A stretch of DNA of 64,000 nucleotides from contig NZ_VOLC01000009.1 of assembly GCF_009797935.1 (NCBI RefSeq), positions 124,001 to 188,000 on the forward strand. The letters run 5' to 3'. Below, in pieces: positions 19,901-25,445 of this stretch. How positions within the stretch are numbered: the stretch's first letter is position 1; each line of letters opens with the position of its first letter. The translations under genes were made by a program, and so were the position numbers. The DNA comes from Lunatibacter salilacus. Its GTDB lineage: Bacteria; Bacteroidota; Bacteroidia; Cytophagales; Cyclobacteriaceae. Below the pieces are notes generated by a model that did not search any database, was not told where the DNA came from, and was given only the letters and a program-made list of their open reading frames with translations.

Positions 19901-20055
19901 GTGGTGATGACCTGCACCTGATTGTTGGTTACATCGGGAACGGCTCCGATGGGGATTTGTGTCAACGAATAGGTTCCAAACCCAATTAGACCAAAAATAA
20001 AAAGGAAGACTATAATTTTATTTCCAACGCTCCAACGAATGATTTTGTCCAGCAT
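16918..20055 (-). CDS. cusA: Heavy-metal RND efflux pump (CusA/CzcA family)
   Basis: A 1045-residue inner-membrane proton-driven exporter of the heavy-metal efflux subfamily. Features: TM1 near residues 12-30; periplasmic porter domains; TM2-TM6 with the proton-relay segment DFGIIIDGAVIIVEF in TM4; the second half repeats the pattern with VGFIALFGIAVLNGIVLIEHF. The methionines in the periplasmic cleft used by CusA for Cu/Ag cannot be verified without a structural alignment, so Cu/Ag versus Co/Zn/Cd is unresolved; the N-terminal DEAD-like residues of CzcA TM4 read IDG here. Second gene of the operon after the 20177-20734 gene. Confidence 0.92.
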   Translation of the reverse strand: MLDKIIRWSVGNKIIVFLFIFGLIGFGTYSLTQIPIGAVPDVTNNQVQVITTSRNLSTEDVEKYLTYPIELEMVNLPGVKEIRSVSKFGLSVVTIVFEDKMGTYLPRQLIAEKIKTAEENIPSGFGQPFMGPISTGLGEIFQYIIDVKPGYEDRYSLTDLRTIQDWVVKRQLSGIAGVVEVNTWGGFLKQYEVAVSPERLKSMNVDLLRVFQALEANNAIAGGGYIEKTNESFFIRAEGQVKTLEEIGLIVVDIRDGMPIYVRDLAKVGFGHANRFGAITANGQGEKVLGQVMMLKDADSKATIDRVKAKLEQISPTLPEGIVVNGFLDRSELIGKTTFTIAENLILGCLIVVFVVVLLLGNFRSGLVVSSVIPLSLFFALSMMYLLGVDANLMSLGAIDFGIIIDGAVIIVEFIAFQLTAKYAMLLGLSKSEMKIQKDKIAIESASKMMHSAVFGQIIIIIVFIPILSLSGVEGKMFGPMAKVFSFALLGTMLLGLTYVPVVSSLFLKATDPKKRTISNRLIDWINSLYQPSISWALERKKTVLSIAVVILIVSFGIFSKMGAEFIPTLDEGDFVIQPVLKTGTTLSNTIEITTEIEKILLGFPEVDQVVSRIGAAEIPTDPMSMEESDIIVTLRPHKEWTTASTKDELADAFKESLSVIAGLEFEFTQPIEMRFNELITGVRADLAIKLFGEDLTLLTEKAQEIEAAIRGVEGAADIIVEKTAGLPQMKIKYDREKIAKYGINISTLNDIITMGFAGKTAGTVFEGEKQFDLVTRFPIEFRRDLDNIRQASVNLPNGSSLPLSEFAEIYLDKGPAKISRDGTRRRVVIGVNVRNRDLQSVVNDIQAIIQSNVELPEGYYVDYGGQFENLNMAKARLIVAVPIALALIFLLLFFALSSIKEALMIYTAIPFSAVGGILLLYVRGMPFSISAGVGFIALFGIAVLNGIVLIEHFKELQKEHVGDLKSLILRGTKERLRPVLLTAAAAAMGFLPMAISTSAGAEVQRPLATVVVGGLISATLLTMIVLPVLYTMFHSTKKSHEAHE

Positions 20056-20176
20056 ATTTTTTTAGGTTTACTGTTTTTTTCCTAGGTTTCCGGATAGAAC
20101 GCTAGGTGAAATTTTATCTGGATCAGATCATCTGTTTTTATAAGCATAAAACTTGGCCTTTATACTTTATAAGCTT

Positions 20177-20734
20177 CTAGAGAAACTGGAATGATTCCTT
20201 CAACGACAATTCCTTTTTTGACATCCGCAACGTTTGCCTCAAATGGACAGAGGCCAAGATTTTATGGGCCTTAATGGAGTTGAGTCCTATTACTTCTCTG
20301 GAAATCAAAGGAGGTGGGGGAAAAAGAGACAAGGCAGCTCCTGTGAAATATCCGACATTAACGGCACCTGCAAGTCCTTCATGCAGGTCTTTTAGTTGGC
20401 CTTCACCGCTGTAAAGACACTGTCCGACAACACCTTGTGCAATCATGCCCGCTAAAGTTGCATCTCCCAATATTTGATGTGTTACAAGCGCGGTGCGTCG
20501 GATTTTGAGTTCCTTGATTCGGTTACTTTCAGTAAGAGGAAAGATGCCCGTAGTCCTCAGCAAGCCTTTTTCGCCCCAGAATATGCGTTGGGTTAGCATG
20601 AATTTATCCGGAAGCAGAGAAGTCGGTTCTTCAACCTCATCTTCTAGGGTGAGCAAAAGGCTGTCACCGTCTTGTGCAAAGGCTTGGTGAACCAACGCAA
20701 AGAATATCGAGTAAATCAGCAATAATTTTTTCAT
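20177..20734 (-). CDS. Small membrane protein heading the efflux operon, possibly C-terminally truncated
   Basis: A 185-residue protein with a signal peptide (ending AFAQD), a variable acidic segment and then hydrophobic helices containing conserved-looking histidines: THQILGDATLAGMIAQG, DLHEGLAGAVNVGY and IKAHKILASVH. From memory of similar proteins in Bacteroidota metal-efflux operons, a last histidine-bearing helix and a further membrane helix usually follow (VHxxGMIATN..., then NPxLKPYHRAA). Here the frame ends in the polar tail RMSKKELSLKESFQFL. The region 20056-20176 downstream contains no such helix in any frame. It may be a truncated heme- or metal-associated four-helix protein. The start of the protein lies 78 bp from a TACATTTG promoter element preceded by the 11-bp repeat array. 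Confidence 0.65.
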   Translation of the reverse strand: MKKLLLIYSIFFALVHQAFAQDGDSLLLTLEDEVEEPTSLLPDKFMLTQRIFWGEKGLLRTTGIFPLTESNRIKELKIRRTALVTHQILGDATLAGMIAQGVVGQCLYSGEGQLKDLHEGLAGAVNVGYFTGAALSLFPPPPLISREVIGLNSIKAHKILASVHLRQTLRMSKKELSLKESFQFL

Positions 20735-20811
20735 GGCTATAAAGAGAAAATCCTAAGGTAATTTTCATCAATGGTCGTATTATACATAATCAAGTTTTTA
20801 TCTTGATGACC

Positions 20812-20819
20812 CAAATGTA
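20812..20819 (-). promoter_or_regulatory. -7 promoter element of the efflux operon
   Basis: On the minus strand 20819 to 20812 reads TACATTTG, a perfect TAnnTTTG. It sits 11 bp downstream of the regulator repeat array and gives an untranslated leader of about 70 nt before ATG 20734. Confidence 0.65.
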
Positions 20820-20830
20820 GTTCTCGAAGT

Positions 20831-20868
20831 CTTTTAGCTTCCTTAGCGATTCCTTAAGGTTTGCTTAA
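20831..20868 (-). promoter_or_regulatory. Response-regulator operator: four 11-bp direct repeats
   Basis: On the plus strand, units begin at 20831 (CTTTT), 20842 (CTTAG), 20853 (CTTAA) and 20864 (CTTAA), exactly 11 bp apart; on the transcribed minus strand they read TTAAG, TTAAG, CTAAG, AAAAG towards the promoter. The array overlaps the stop codon of the histidine kinase gene. Direct repeats at 11-bp spacing, ending about 11 bp upstream of the -7 element, are the layout of OmpR/PhoB-type activator sites. A matching array lies in front of the response regulator gene. Confidence 0.7.
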
Positions 20869-22250
20869 ATTTCGGGATGGGAGGGAAAAATAAGTGTTAT
20901 TGTAGTCCCATTTCCAAGTTGACTGGCGACTAAAATGGCTATCCCAAGTTGGTTACAGAGCTTTTTGACAATGGACAGCCCCAAGCCTGATCCCGGAATT
21001 TTCCGGTTTTCTCCGGAGCTTTCCCTAAAAAACGGGTTAAAAATCTTGGTCAATGATTCCTCGTTTATTCCTGTCCCATGGTCCCGAACTTCTACGATAG
21101 TGTGAGCCTCTTCTTGAAAAAGGACCACATCTATCTCAGTTGAGGGCTTGGAATATTTTAAGGCATTTTGGATAAGATTGGTTAAGATAATAAAAAGTGA
21201 TTTTTCATTGGACCTCACGTATATGCCGTTTGAGGATGGGATTGAATAATTTATTTTTCTTTCTCCATTAATCTTAGTAGCGGCTACAACTTCTTCAACA
21301 ATGTTGCCTAGATCGATCTCATGAATATCCCAAACGTCTAATTCTGCCCTTGCCAAGTCCAAAAGTTGATCGATAATTTCATTTAGCTTATCAATTTCTA
21401 TCAGACCGGATTGTATTTTCGATATATATTCCTCAGGAGTTCTTGGCTTTCGAATTAACACCTCAAAGCTTCCCCTCAGTACGGCAAGTGGTGTTCTCAG
21501 TTCATGTGAAGCATCGGAAGTAAACTGTTGCTCCCTCTTCATGGCTTGCTCCAATCTTTCCAACAGGCCATTGATGGCTACCGTCAGCTGTTTTATTTCA
21601 TCATTGTTCTCAGAGAGGGGAATCCGCTGATCTAGGTTTTTTTGGGAAATCAAATTGGTCAATTTCGTGGTTTTTACTACCGGCTTAATGCTTTCGCCTG
21701 CCAAATACCGCATAGTCAAAAAGAGTGATACCAAGATTATGGGATAGAGTAAAAACAAGATAGACTTCAGGTTTGATAATAATTTTCTAGACTGCTCAAA
21801 GGAAGTCGCCACCAACAGATATCCTTCTACCTTGGAATCATGGGTTAAGGCTATCTGCATTTGCCGCACTTCCTGATCTTTGAGCATTTGATTGAACCCT
21901 ACGTCAGTGGAAGAATGTCCTTCTCTGAAGCTTAACCGTAGAAATCCGAGATTTGGAGATTTGTCCAGCTGATTGCCGGCGGTATCCACGATTTCTATGA
22001 AAATTGGATGAAACTGGATTTCCTGATGTTCCGCTTCCTCCCACTCGTCTTTATGCAAAAACCGAAGCTCCCCTTCCACCAGAGATATTTGGTCTTTGTG
22101 TATTTTGGTTTCTAGGGCCAAATCCCGATCCACGGAATCGAGCAATGTCCAATTGGCCACCATATAAATGAAGATGAATGCCATCAACACAATCAAGGAG
22201 GTCGCAAGGGTTAGATATAGCGAAAGGCGGATTTTATAAGGTAAGTTCAT
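20865..22250 (-). CDS. cusS: Sensor histidine kinase of the metal-efflux cluster (CusS-like)
   Basis: A 461-residue membrane kinase. TM1 spans about residues 8-33, a periplasmic sensor about 34-160, TM2 about 162-182, then a HAMP linker. The dimerisation domain has the phosphorylated His249 in SHELRTPLAVLRG, and the ATPase domain has N box NLIQNALKY, G1 DHGTGI and G2 GSGLGLSI. The periplasmic part holds few histidines or methionines and no obvious metal cluster motif, so the signal is not visible. It overlaps the response regulator gene by four bases (22247-22250), so the two are coupled. Symbol is by context only. Confidence 0.88.
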   Translation of the reverse strand: MNLPYKIRLSLYLTLATSLIVLMAFIFIYMVANWTLLDSVDRDLALETKIHKDQISLVEGELRFLHKDEWEEAEHQEIQFHPIFIEIVDTAGNQLDKSPNLGFLRLSFREGHSSTDVGFNQMLKDQEVRQMQIALTHDSKVEGYLLVATSFEQSRKLLSNLKSILFLLYPIILVSLFLTMRYLAGESIKPVVKTTKLTNLISQKNLDQRIPLSENNDEIKQLTVAINGLLERLEQAMKREQQFTSDASHELRTPLAVLRGSFEVLIRKPRTPEEYISKIQSGLIEIDKLNEIIDQLLDLARAELDVWDIHEIDLGNIVEEVVAATKINGERKINYSIPSSNGIYVRSNEKSLFIILTNLIQNALKYSKPSTEIDVVLFQEEAHTIVEVRDHGTGINEESLTKIFNPFFRESSGENRKIPGSGLGLSIVKKLCNQLGIAILVASQLGNGTTITLIFPSHPEI

Positions 22251-22915
22251 AGTTCCCTGGCCATATAACCAACTCCCCTTATCGTCTGAATGGAATTGTC
22301 TTCTTTTGTCAATCCCAATTTTTTACGTATAGAATTGATAAACACGTCAATTACTCCGGTATCGTAATCAAAATGCATGTCCCAAACGCTTTCTATGATG
22401 CGTGTACGCCGGCACACCTTTCCTTTATTGCGGATTAAATATTCCAACAACGCAAATTCCTTCAAGGTTAGCAATACCTCCTGCCCGTTATTTTCCACCC
22501 GATGGGTATCGGTGAACAACTTGATGGGACCTAATGTAAAAACGACTTGCTCCCCAGTTTTGGCACGTAATTGCACCCCAATTCGAGCTAATAACTCTTC
22601 AAACTGGAAGGGTTTCCGGATAAAATCGTTTGCTCCGGTCTGCAATGCAAAAACAGCTTCCTGTGTGGTATCTTTGGCGGTGAGAAAAATTACCGGCGTA
22701 TCTGGATATTCCTTTCTGAAATTCCGCGTAACCTCCACCCCACTGATACCGGGAAGCATCCAGTCTACCAAAATCAGGTCATAAACTCCTTCAAGGGCCA
22801 TATCCAACCCTTTGTTTCCCTCCTCAGCCACGTCGACGCTATATCCCTCTTCTTCCAGCCCTTGCTTTAGAAAGCCCCAGATCCCAGGTTCGTCTTCAAT
22901 TACTAAGATTCTCAT
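22247..22915 (-). CDS. cusR: OmpR-family response regulator (CusR-like)
   Basis: A 222-residue two-domain transcription factor. The receiver has acidic pocket ED at 7-8, phospho-acceptor Asp51 in LVDWMLPG, Thr79 in FLTAKD and Lys101 in FIRKPF. The C-terminal winged helix reads VLLTLKEFALLEYLIRN and ends IQTIRGVGYMA, canonical for OmpR/PhoB proteins that bind tandem direct repeats. First gene of the regulator operon, with the four-unit TTAAG array 109-146 bp upstream and a second array in front of the pump genes. The likely scheme is autoregulation plus activation of the pump when the kinase senses metal. Confidence 0.9.
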   Translation of the reverse strand: MRILVIEDEPGIWGFLKQGLEEEGYSVDVAEEGNKGLDMALEGVYDLILVDWMLPGISGVEVTRNFRKEYPDTPVIFLTAKDTTQEAVFALQTGANDFIRKPFQFEELLARIGVQLRAKTGEQVVFTLGPIKLFTDTHRVENNGQEVLLTLKEFALLEYLIRNKGKVCRRTRIIESVWDMHFDYDTGVIDVFINSIRKKLGLTKEDNSIQTIRGVGYMAREL

Positions 22916-22995
22916 AAGTATGTATTGGTTGAAATAAGATGGCGACAGTTGAATATAATGTTTTTCAATTAAAAATCACCCCTCCATCTACTTTT

Positions 22996-23011
22996 GATTT
23001 GCATGCAAATC
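22996..23011. promoter_or_regulatory. 16-bp perfect palindrome in the regulator promoter
   Basis: GATTTGCATGCAAATC is identical to its reverse complement. It overlaps the -7-like element GAGATTTG (minus strand, 23013 to 23006) and lies between the TTAAG array and the gene start, so it could be a repressor site or a chance result of the promoter sequence. Confidence 0.4.
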
Positions 23012-23013
23012 TC
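23006..23013 (-). promoter_or_regulatory. -7-like element of the regulator operon
   Basis: On the minus strand 23013 to 23006 reads GAGATTTG, seven of eight positions (only five are specified) close to TAnnTTTG with G replacing the first T. It starts 10 bp after the last TTAAG unit, matching the spacing at the pump promoter. Confidence 0.5.
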
Positions 23014-23023
23014 CCAATTCTGT

Positions 23024-23061
23024 CTTAAGGTTACCTTAAGACAAACTTAACACCTACTTAA
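23024..23061 (-). promoter_or_regulatory. Response-regulator operator: four perfect 11-bp spaced TTAAG units
   Basis: CTTAA occurs at 23024, 23035, 23046 and 23057 on the plus strand, each exactly 11 bp from the next (TTAAG on the minus strand, the direction of transcription). The two units nearest the gene also form a perfect inverted repeat: GTCTTAAGGT at 23022-23031 and ACCTTAAGAC at 23033-23042. The array is 109-146 bp upstream of the response regulator start and shares unit, spacing and orientation with the 20831-20868 array. Confidence 0.72.
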
Positions 23062-23182
23062 AAAATTCTTTTGAACGCCTTGATTTTTAATGTTGCGATC
23101 ATTTTTACCAACCATGACTTAGCGATAATTGCTCTATGTACATCTTCCGTTCTTCCAGCAGCCTAGCACGCACTTTTTCCAT

Positions 23183-23755
23183 CTACGCGTCTTGGTCAAA
23201 TTTGTAGCTGTCCAGAGACTTATATGTCTTGTCCTTTCCCCTTGAGAATTTGATTTCACCATCACCTTCTATATCAGCAGATCGAACTCCAGCACAAATT
23301 TCCTTAAACTTCTTCTGATAATCAGTTACGAAATTAACCAGGATAATATTGTCATATTCCAAACCTTTGGCTTCATGAATTGAAAAAAGCAGAGGGGTTT
23401 TAAAGATTCTCCGTGCTTCTACCTTGTCTTTATTCCGCATTACTATGACAGCATACCTGGCTGATCCCCGGGTATTTTGGTTAAGTTCTGATTTTTGTTT
23501 GTCGTTGGCCTGGAGAAATACCACTTCCCCGCTCTTTTTGCTGACAGAATGTACCAAATAAGTGCTCTCTTTATAAATTGCCCCAAATCGGCTGGTTTTA
23601 ATTTTCAGTAATTTATTGGCAAGCTCTGTCACAGCGGGTGTATTCCTGTAGTTGGTTTTGAGAATGCTTATTTCTTTCCCTTTAAGGTCACTTTTATACA
23701 AGTACGTTTTCAAATCACAACCACAAAAAAATTGGCTGAAAAAAATAAAAAACAA
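23183..23755 (-). pseudogene. C-terminal fragment of a UvrD-like superfamily I helicase
   Basis: The frame contains recognisable helicase sequence from about 23695 down to 23195: KTNYRNTPAVTELANKLLKI, then TPLLFSIHEAKGLEYDNIIL, the superfamily I motif V region, and FSRGKDKTYKSLDSYKF. Homologues continue with a VAITRA motif VI after YKF, but here four unrelated residues (DQDA) and a stop follow. At the other end the first 20 codons are unrelated and derive from the neighbouring hybrid-kinase remnant on the opposite strand. Walker A and B portions are absent from the window. The segment is therefore a dead fragment bounded by two junctions; no transposase or target duplication is visible. Confidence 0.75.
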
Positions 23756-24111
23756 AAACAGGCATTACCTAAAATTATGGTGGTGGAAGGCAACAGTAAA
23801 CTTCGGGAAATCATTGTTCACCAACTTGAGGAAAATTTTGATGTTTATCCATTGAAATCGGTATGAGTAGGCCTGTGCTATACCGTAAGCTCAAGCAGTT
23901 AACTGGATTAAGCATTATAGATTTTATCAATCAGATCCGTTTTAAAATGGCAGCGTCTTTACTAAAAATGGGAAACCTGAGCGTTGTAGATGTGGCTAAT
24001 CGAGTTGGCTTCGCCGATCCAAAGCACTTTCGGAAGAGTTTCAAACTGTTTTTTGGGTGTAATCCATCCGAATACAGCAAAATCTCCGAAAAAATCACTG
24101 AAAATGTTTGA
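23705..24111 (+). pseudogene. Collapsed hybrid two-component regulator (receiver start joined to AraC domain)
   Basis: Two pieces of a hybrid histidine kinase/AraC regulator (HTCS) remain. Bases 23720-23863 encode a linker and the start of a receiver domain, KIMVVEGNSKLREIIVHQLEENF in sense (seen as MVVEGNSKLREII), then a stop at 23864. From ATG 23863, two bases out of frame, an 82-residue piece encodes the last DNA-binding part of the AraC domain: SRPVLYRKLKQLTGL and ANRVGFADPKHFRKSFK. About 145 residues (most of the receiver, linker and first recognition helix) are missing at the junction near 23860, and all sensor and kinase parts are gone. The conserved receiver pair DN reads GN, a further sign of decay. 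A stand-alone expressed HTH peptide is possible but unlikely. Confidence 0.8.
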
Positions 24112-24137
24112 TTTTTAAATCGAGACAATTACATTTG
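24107..24137 (+). promoter_or_regulatory. Promoter of the aromatic amino acid operon
   Basis: TTTG at 24107-24110, a 19-bp spacer and TACATTTG at 24130-24137 match the Bacteroidota promoter consensus (TTTG, 19-21 bp, TAnnTTTG). The leader peptide ATG at 24142 lies four bases after the element, so the leader mRNA would begin at or next to its start codon. Confidence 0.72.
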
Positions 24138-24141
24138 GCAC

Positions 24142-24237
24142 ATGAAAAATTTCGCAGCTACTTATTTTAGCTTCTTTTACTTTTACTTTCGTCCCCAAGG
24201 TCGAATCGGAGCTGCGTATTGTCTGGTAAAAAAATAA
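24142..24237 (+). CDS. Phe/Tyr-rich leader peptide of the aromatic operon attenuator
   Basis: A 31-codon open frame between the promoter and the terminator hairpin of the aromatic operon. Residues 8-16 read YFSFFYFYF, eight aromatic residues in nine, with another Phe at 4 and Tyr at 26; there is no Trp. Nothing suggests a functional protein; the value lies in codon content, because shortage of charged tRNA-Phe or tRNA-Tyr would stall the ribosome over codons 8-16 (24163-24189). It ends TAA at 24235-24237, 22 bases before the terminator stem. The operon it precedes makes chorismate, prephenate, Phe and Tyr, matching the codons. Not previously in automatic gene calls because it is short. Confidence 0.82.
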   Translation: MKNFAATYFSFFYFYFRPQGRIGAAYCLVKK

Positions 24238-24271
24238 ACTAAAGATAAACACACACAGGAGCCCGATTCGA
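24153..24271 (+). promoter_or_regulatory. Attenuator control segments (1:2 stem and 2:3 antiterminator)
   Basis: Segment 1, CGCAGCT (24153-24159), is complementary to AGCTGCG (24210-24216). The adjacent segment 2, TCGAATCGG (24201-24209), is complementary over nine bases to CCGATTCGA (24263-24271), which is the 5' arm and loop of the terminator. Segment 2 pairing with the terminator arm would prevent termination. A ribosome stalled on codons 8-16 covers segment 1 and frees segment 2; without stalling, the 1:2 stem and the terminator form. This is the logic of classical trp/phe attenuators. Confidence 0.75.
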
Positions 24272-24288
24272 AAGAATCGGGCTTTTTT
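24260..24288 (+). terminator. Intrinsic terminator of the aromatic operon attenuator
   Basis: AGCCCGATTC (24260-24269) pairs perfectly with GAATCGGGCT (24274-24283) around a GAAA tetraloop, followed by U residues to 24288. It lies 13 bp upstream of the first structural gene, so termination here shuts off the operon. Confidence 0.88.
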
Positions 24289-24301
24289 ATTAAATGTAAC
24301 T

Positions 24302-25408
24302 ATGGAAAATCACTTACAAACTCAAGATTGGGGCTTAGGCCTGAAAGCCAAGCATCTAATCATCGCCGGTCCCTGCAGTGCCGAGACCCCAGAGCAAATC
24401 GAACAGGTATGCCTTGACATGATCGCAGCCAATGTGGTTCCCGATATCTTCAGAGCGGGAATTTGGAAACCAAGAACCCGCCCGGGAAGCTTCGAAGGAA
24501 TCGGTGAGGATGGATTGAAGTGGATGGAAATCGTACGTCACCACCTCAACATCCCTATTACGACGGAAGTAGGAAATACTGCCCATGTAGAATCAGCTCT
24601 TAAGCATGGTGTAGATGTGTTGTGGATAGGCGCTAGAACTACCGTAAACCCATTTGCGGTACAGGAAATCGCCGAAGCTTTGAAAGGGGTGGACATCCCG
24701 GTCATGGTGAAAAATCCCATGAACCCTGACTTGGAACTTTGGAGAGGGGCACTAGAGCGTCTTCAGGCGATGGGCATCAATAAATTAGCCGCAATTCATA
24801 GGGGATTCAGTGATGCCTATGACAAGAAATTCCGTAACAAGCCAAACTGGTCCATGCCCATCCACCTCAAACGCATCTGGCCAGGCATGCAGGTTATCAA
24901 TGACCCTAGTCATATCGTAGGTAATCGAACCGGCCTTTTGGAAACAGCCCAGCGCGCCATCAATTTCGGACTTGACGGACTGATGATCGAGACGCACCAC
25001 GACCCGGACAACGCTTGGAGTGATGCCAAACAGCAAGTAACTCCCAAACAACTAAGAGATATTCTGGATAGCATCGATTTCAAAAAACCAATGGAAACCG
25101 AACAGCCCTCTGAAAGACTTCAGGACTTAAGGAATGCGGTGGACCATATCGATGACCAGTTGTTGGATTTGTTGTCTGAGAGATTTGCTATTATTGATCA
25201 AATCGGCGACCACAAGCGTGAGCATAACCTTACTGTATTCCAAGCGGATCGATGGAAGGCCGTAATGGATTCCAGAACCCAAAAGGGAATTTCAAAAAAC
25301 CTCAGCGAAAAATTTATGAAGGAATTGCTTTATTGCATCCATGAGGAATCTGTGAAAAGGCAGGAGAAAAAATTGAGAGAAGAGGTTTCTGTAAAGAAAA
25401 CTGTCTAA
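24302..25408 (+). CDS. aroG: DAHP synthase / chorismate mutase fusion
   Basis: A 368-residue bifunctional enzyme. Residues about 15-260 are a KDO8P-synthase-like DAHP synthase that condenses phosphoenolpyruvate and erythrose 4-phosphate, the committed step into the shikimate pathway: IIAGPCSAET, FRAGIWKPRTRPGSFEG, VMVKNPM and IETHHDP metal/substrate segments are present. Residues about 275-360 are an AroQ-type chorismate mutase (LRNAVDHIDDQLLDLLSERF), which makes prephenate. Having both enzymes in one chain is known in Bacteroidota and allows feedback through the mutase. First structural gene after the attenuator; a 37-bp gap separates it from aroB. Confidence 0.93.
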   Translation: MENHLQTQDWGLGLKAKHLIIAGPCSAETPEQIEQVCLDMIAANVVPDIFRAGIWKPRTRPGSFEGIGEDGLKWMEIVRHHLNIPITTEVGNTAHVESALKHGVDVLWIGARTTVNPFAVQEIAEALKGVDIPVMVKNPMNPDLELWRGALERLQAMGINKLAAIHRGFSDAYDKKFRNKPNWSMPIHLKRIWPGMQVINDPSHIVGNRTGLLETAQRAINFGLDGLMIETHHDPDNAWSDAKQQVTPKQLRDILDSIDFKKPMETEQPSERLQDLRNAVDHIDDQLLDLLSERFAIIDQIGDHKREHNLTVFQADRWKAVMDSRTQKGISKNLSEKFMKELLYCIHEESVKRQEKKLREEVSVKKTV

Positions 25409-25445
25409 TTTTAAGCTCTCTTTCTTTCAATAAAAAAAACCTGTA

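Noticed and set aside
23095-23182. Short 25-codon frame (begins MEKVRARLL on the minus strand) after the helicase remnant
   Set aside because: Too short and without context to call; likely debris of the same remnant.
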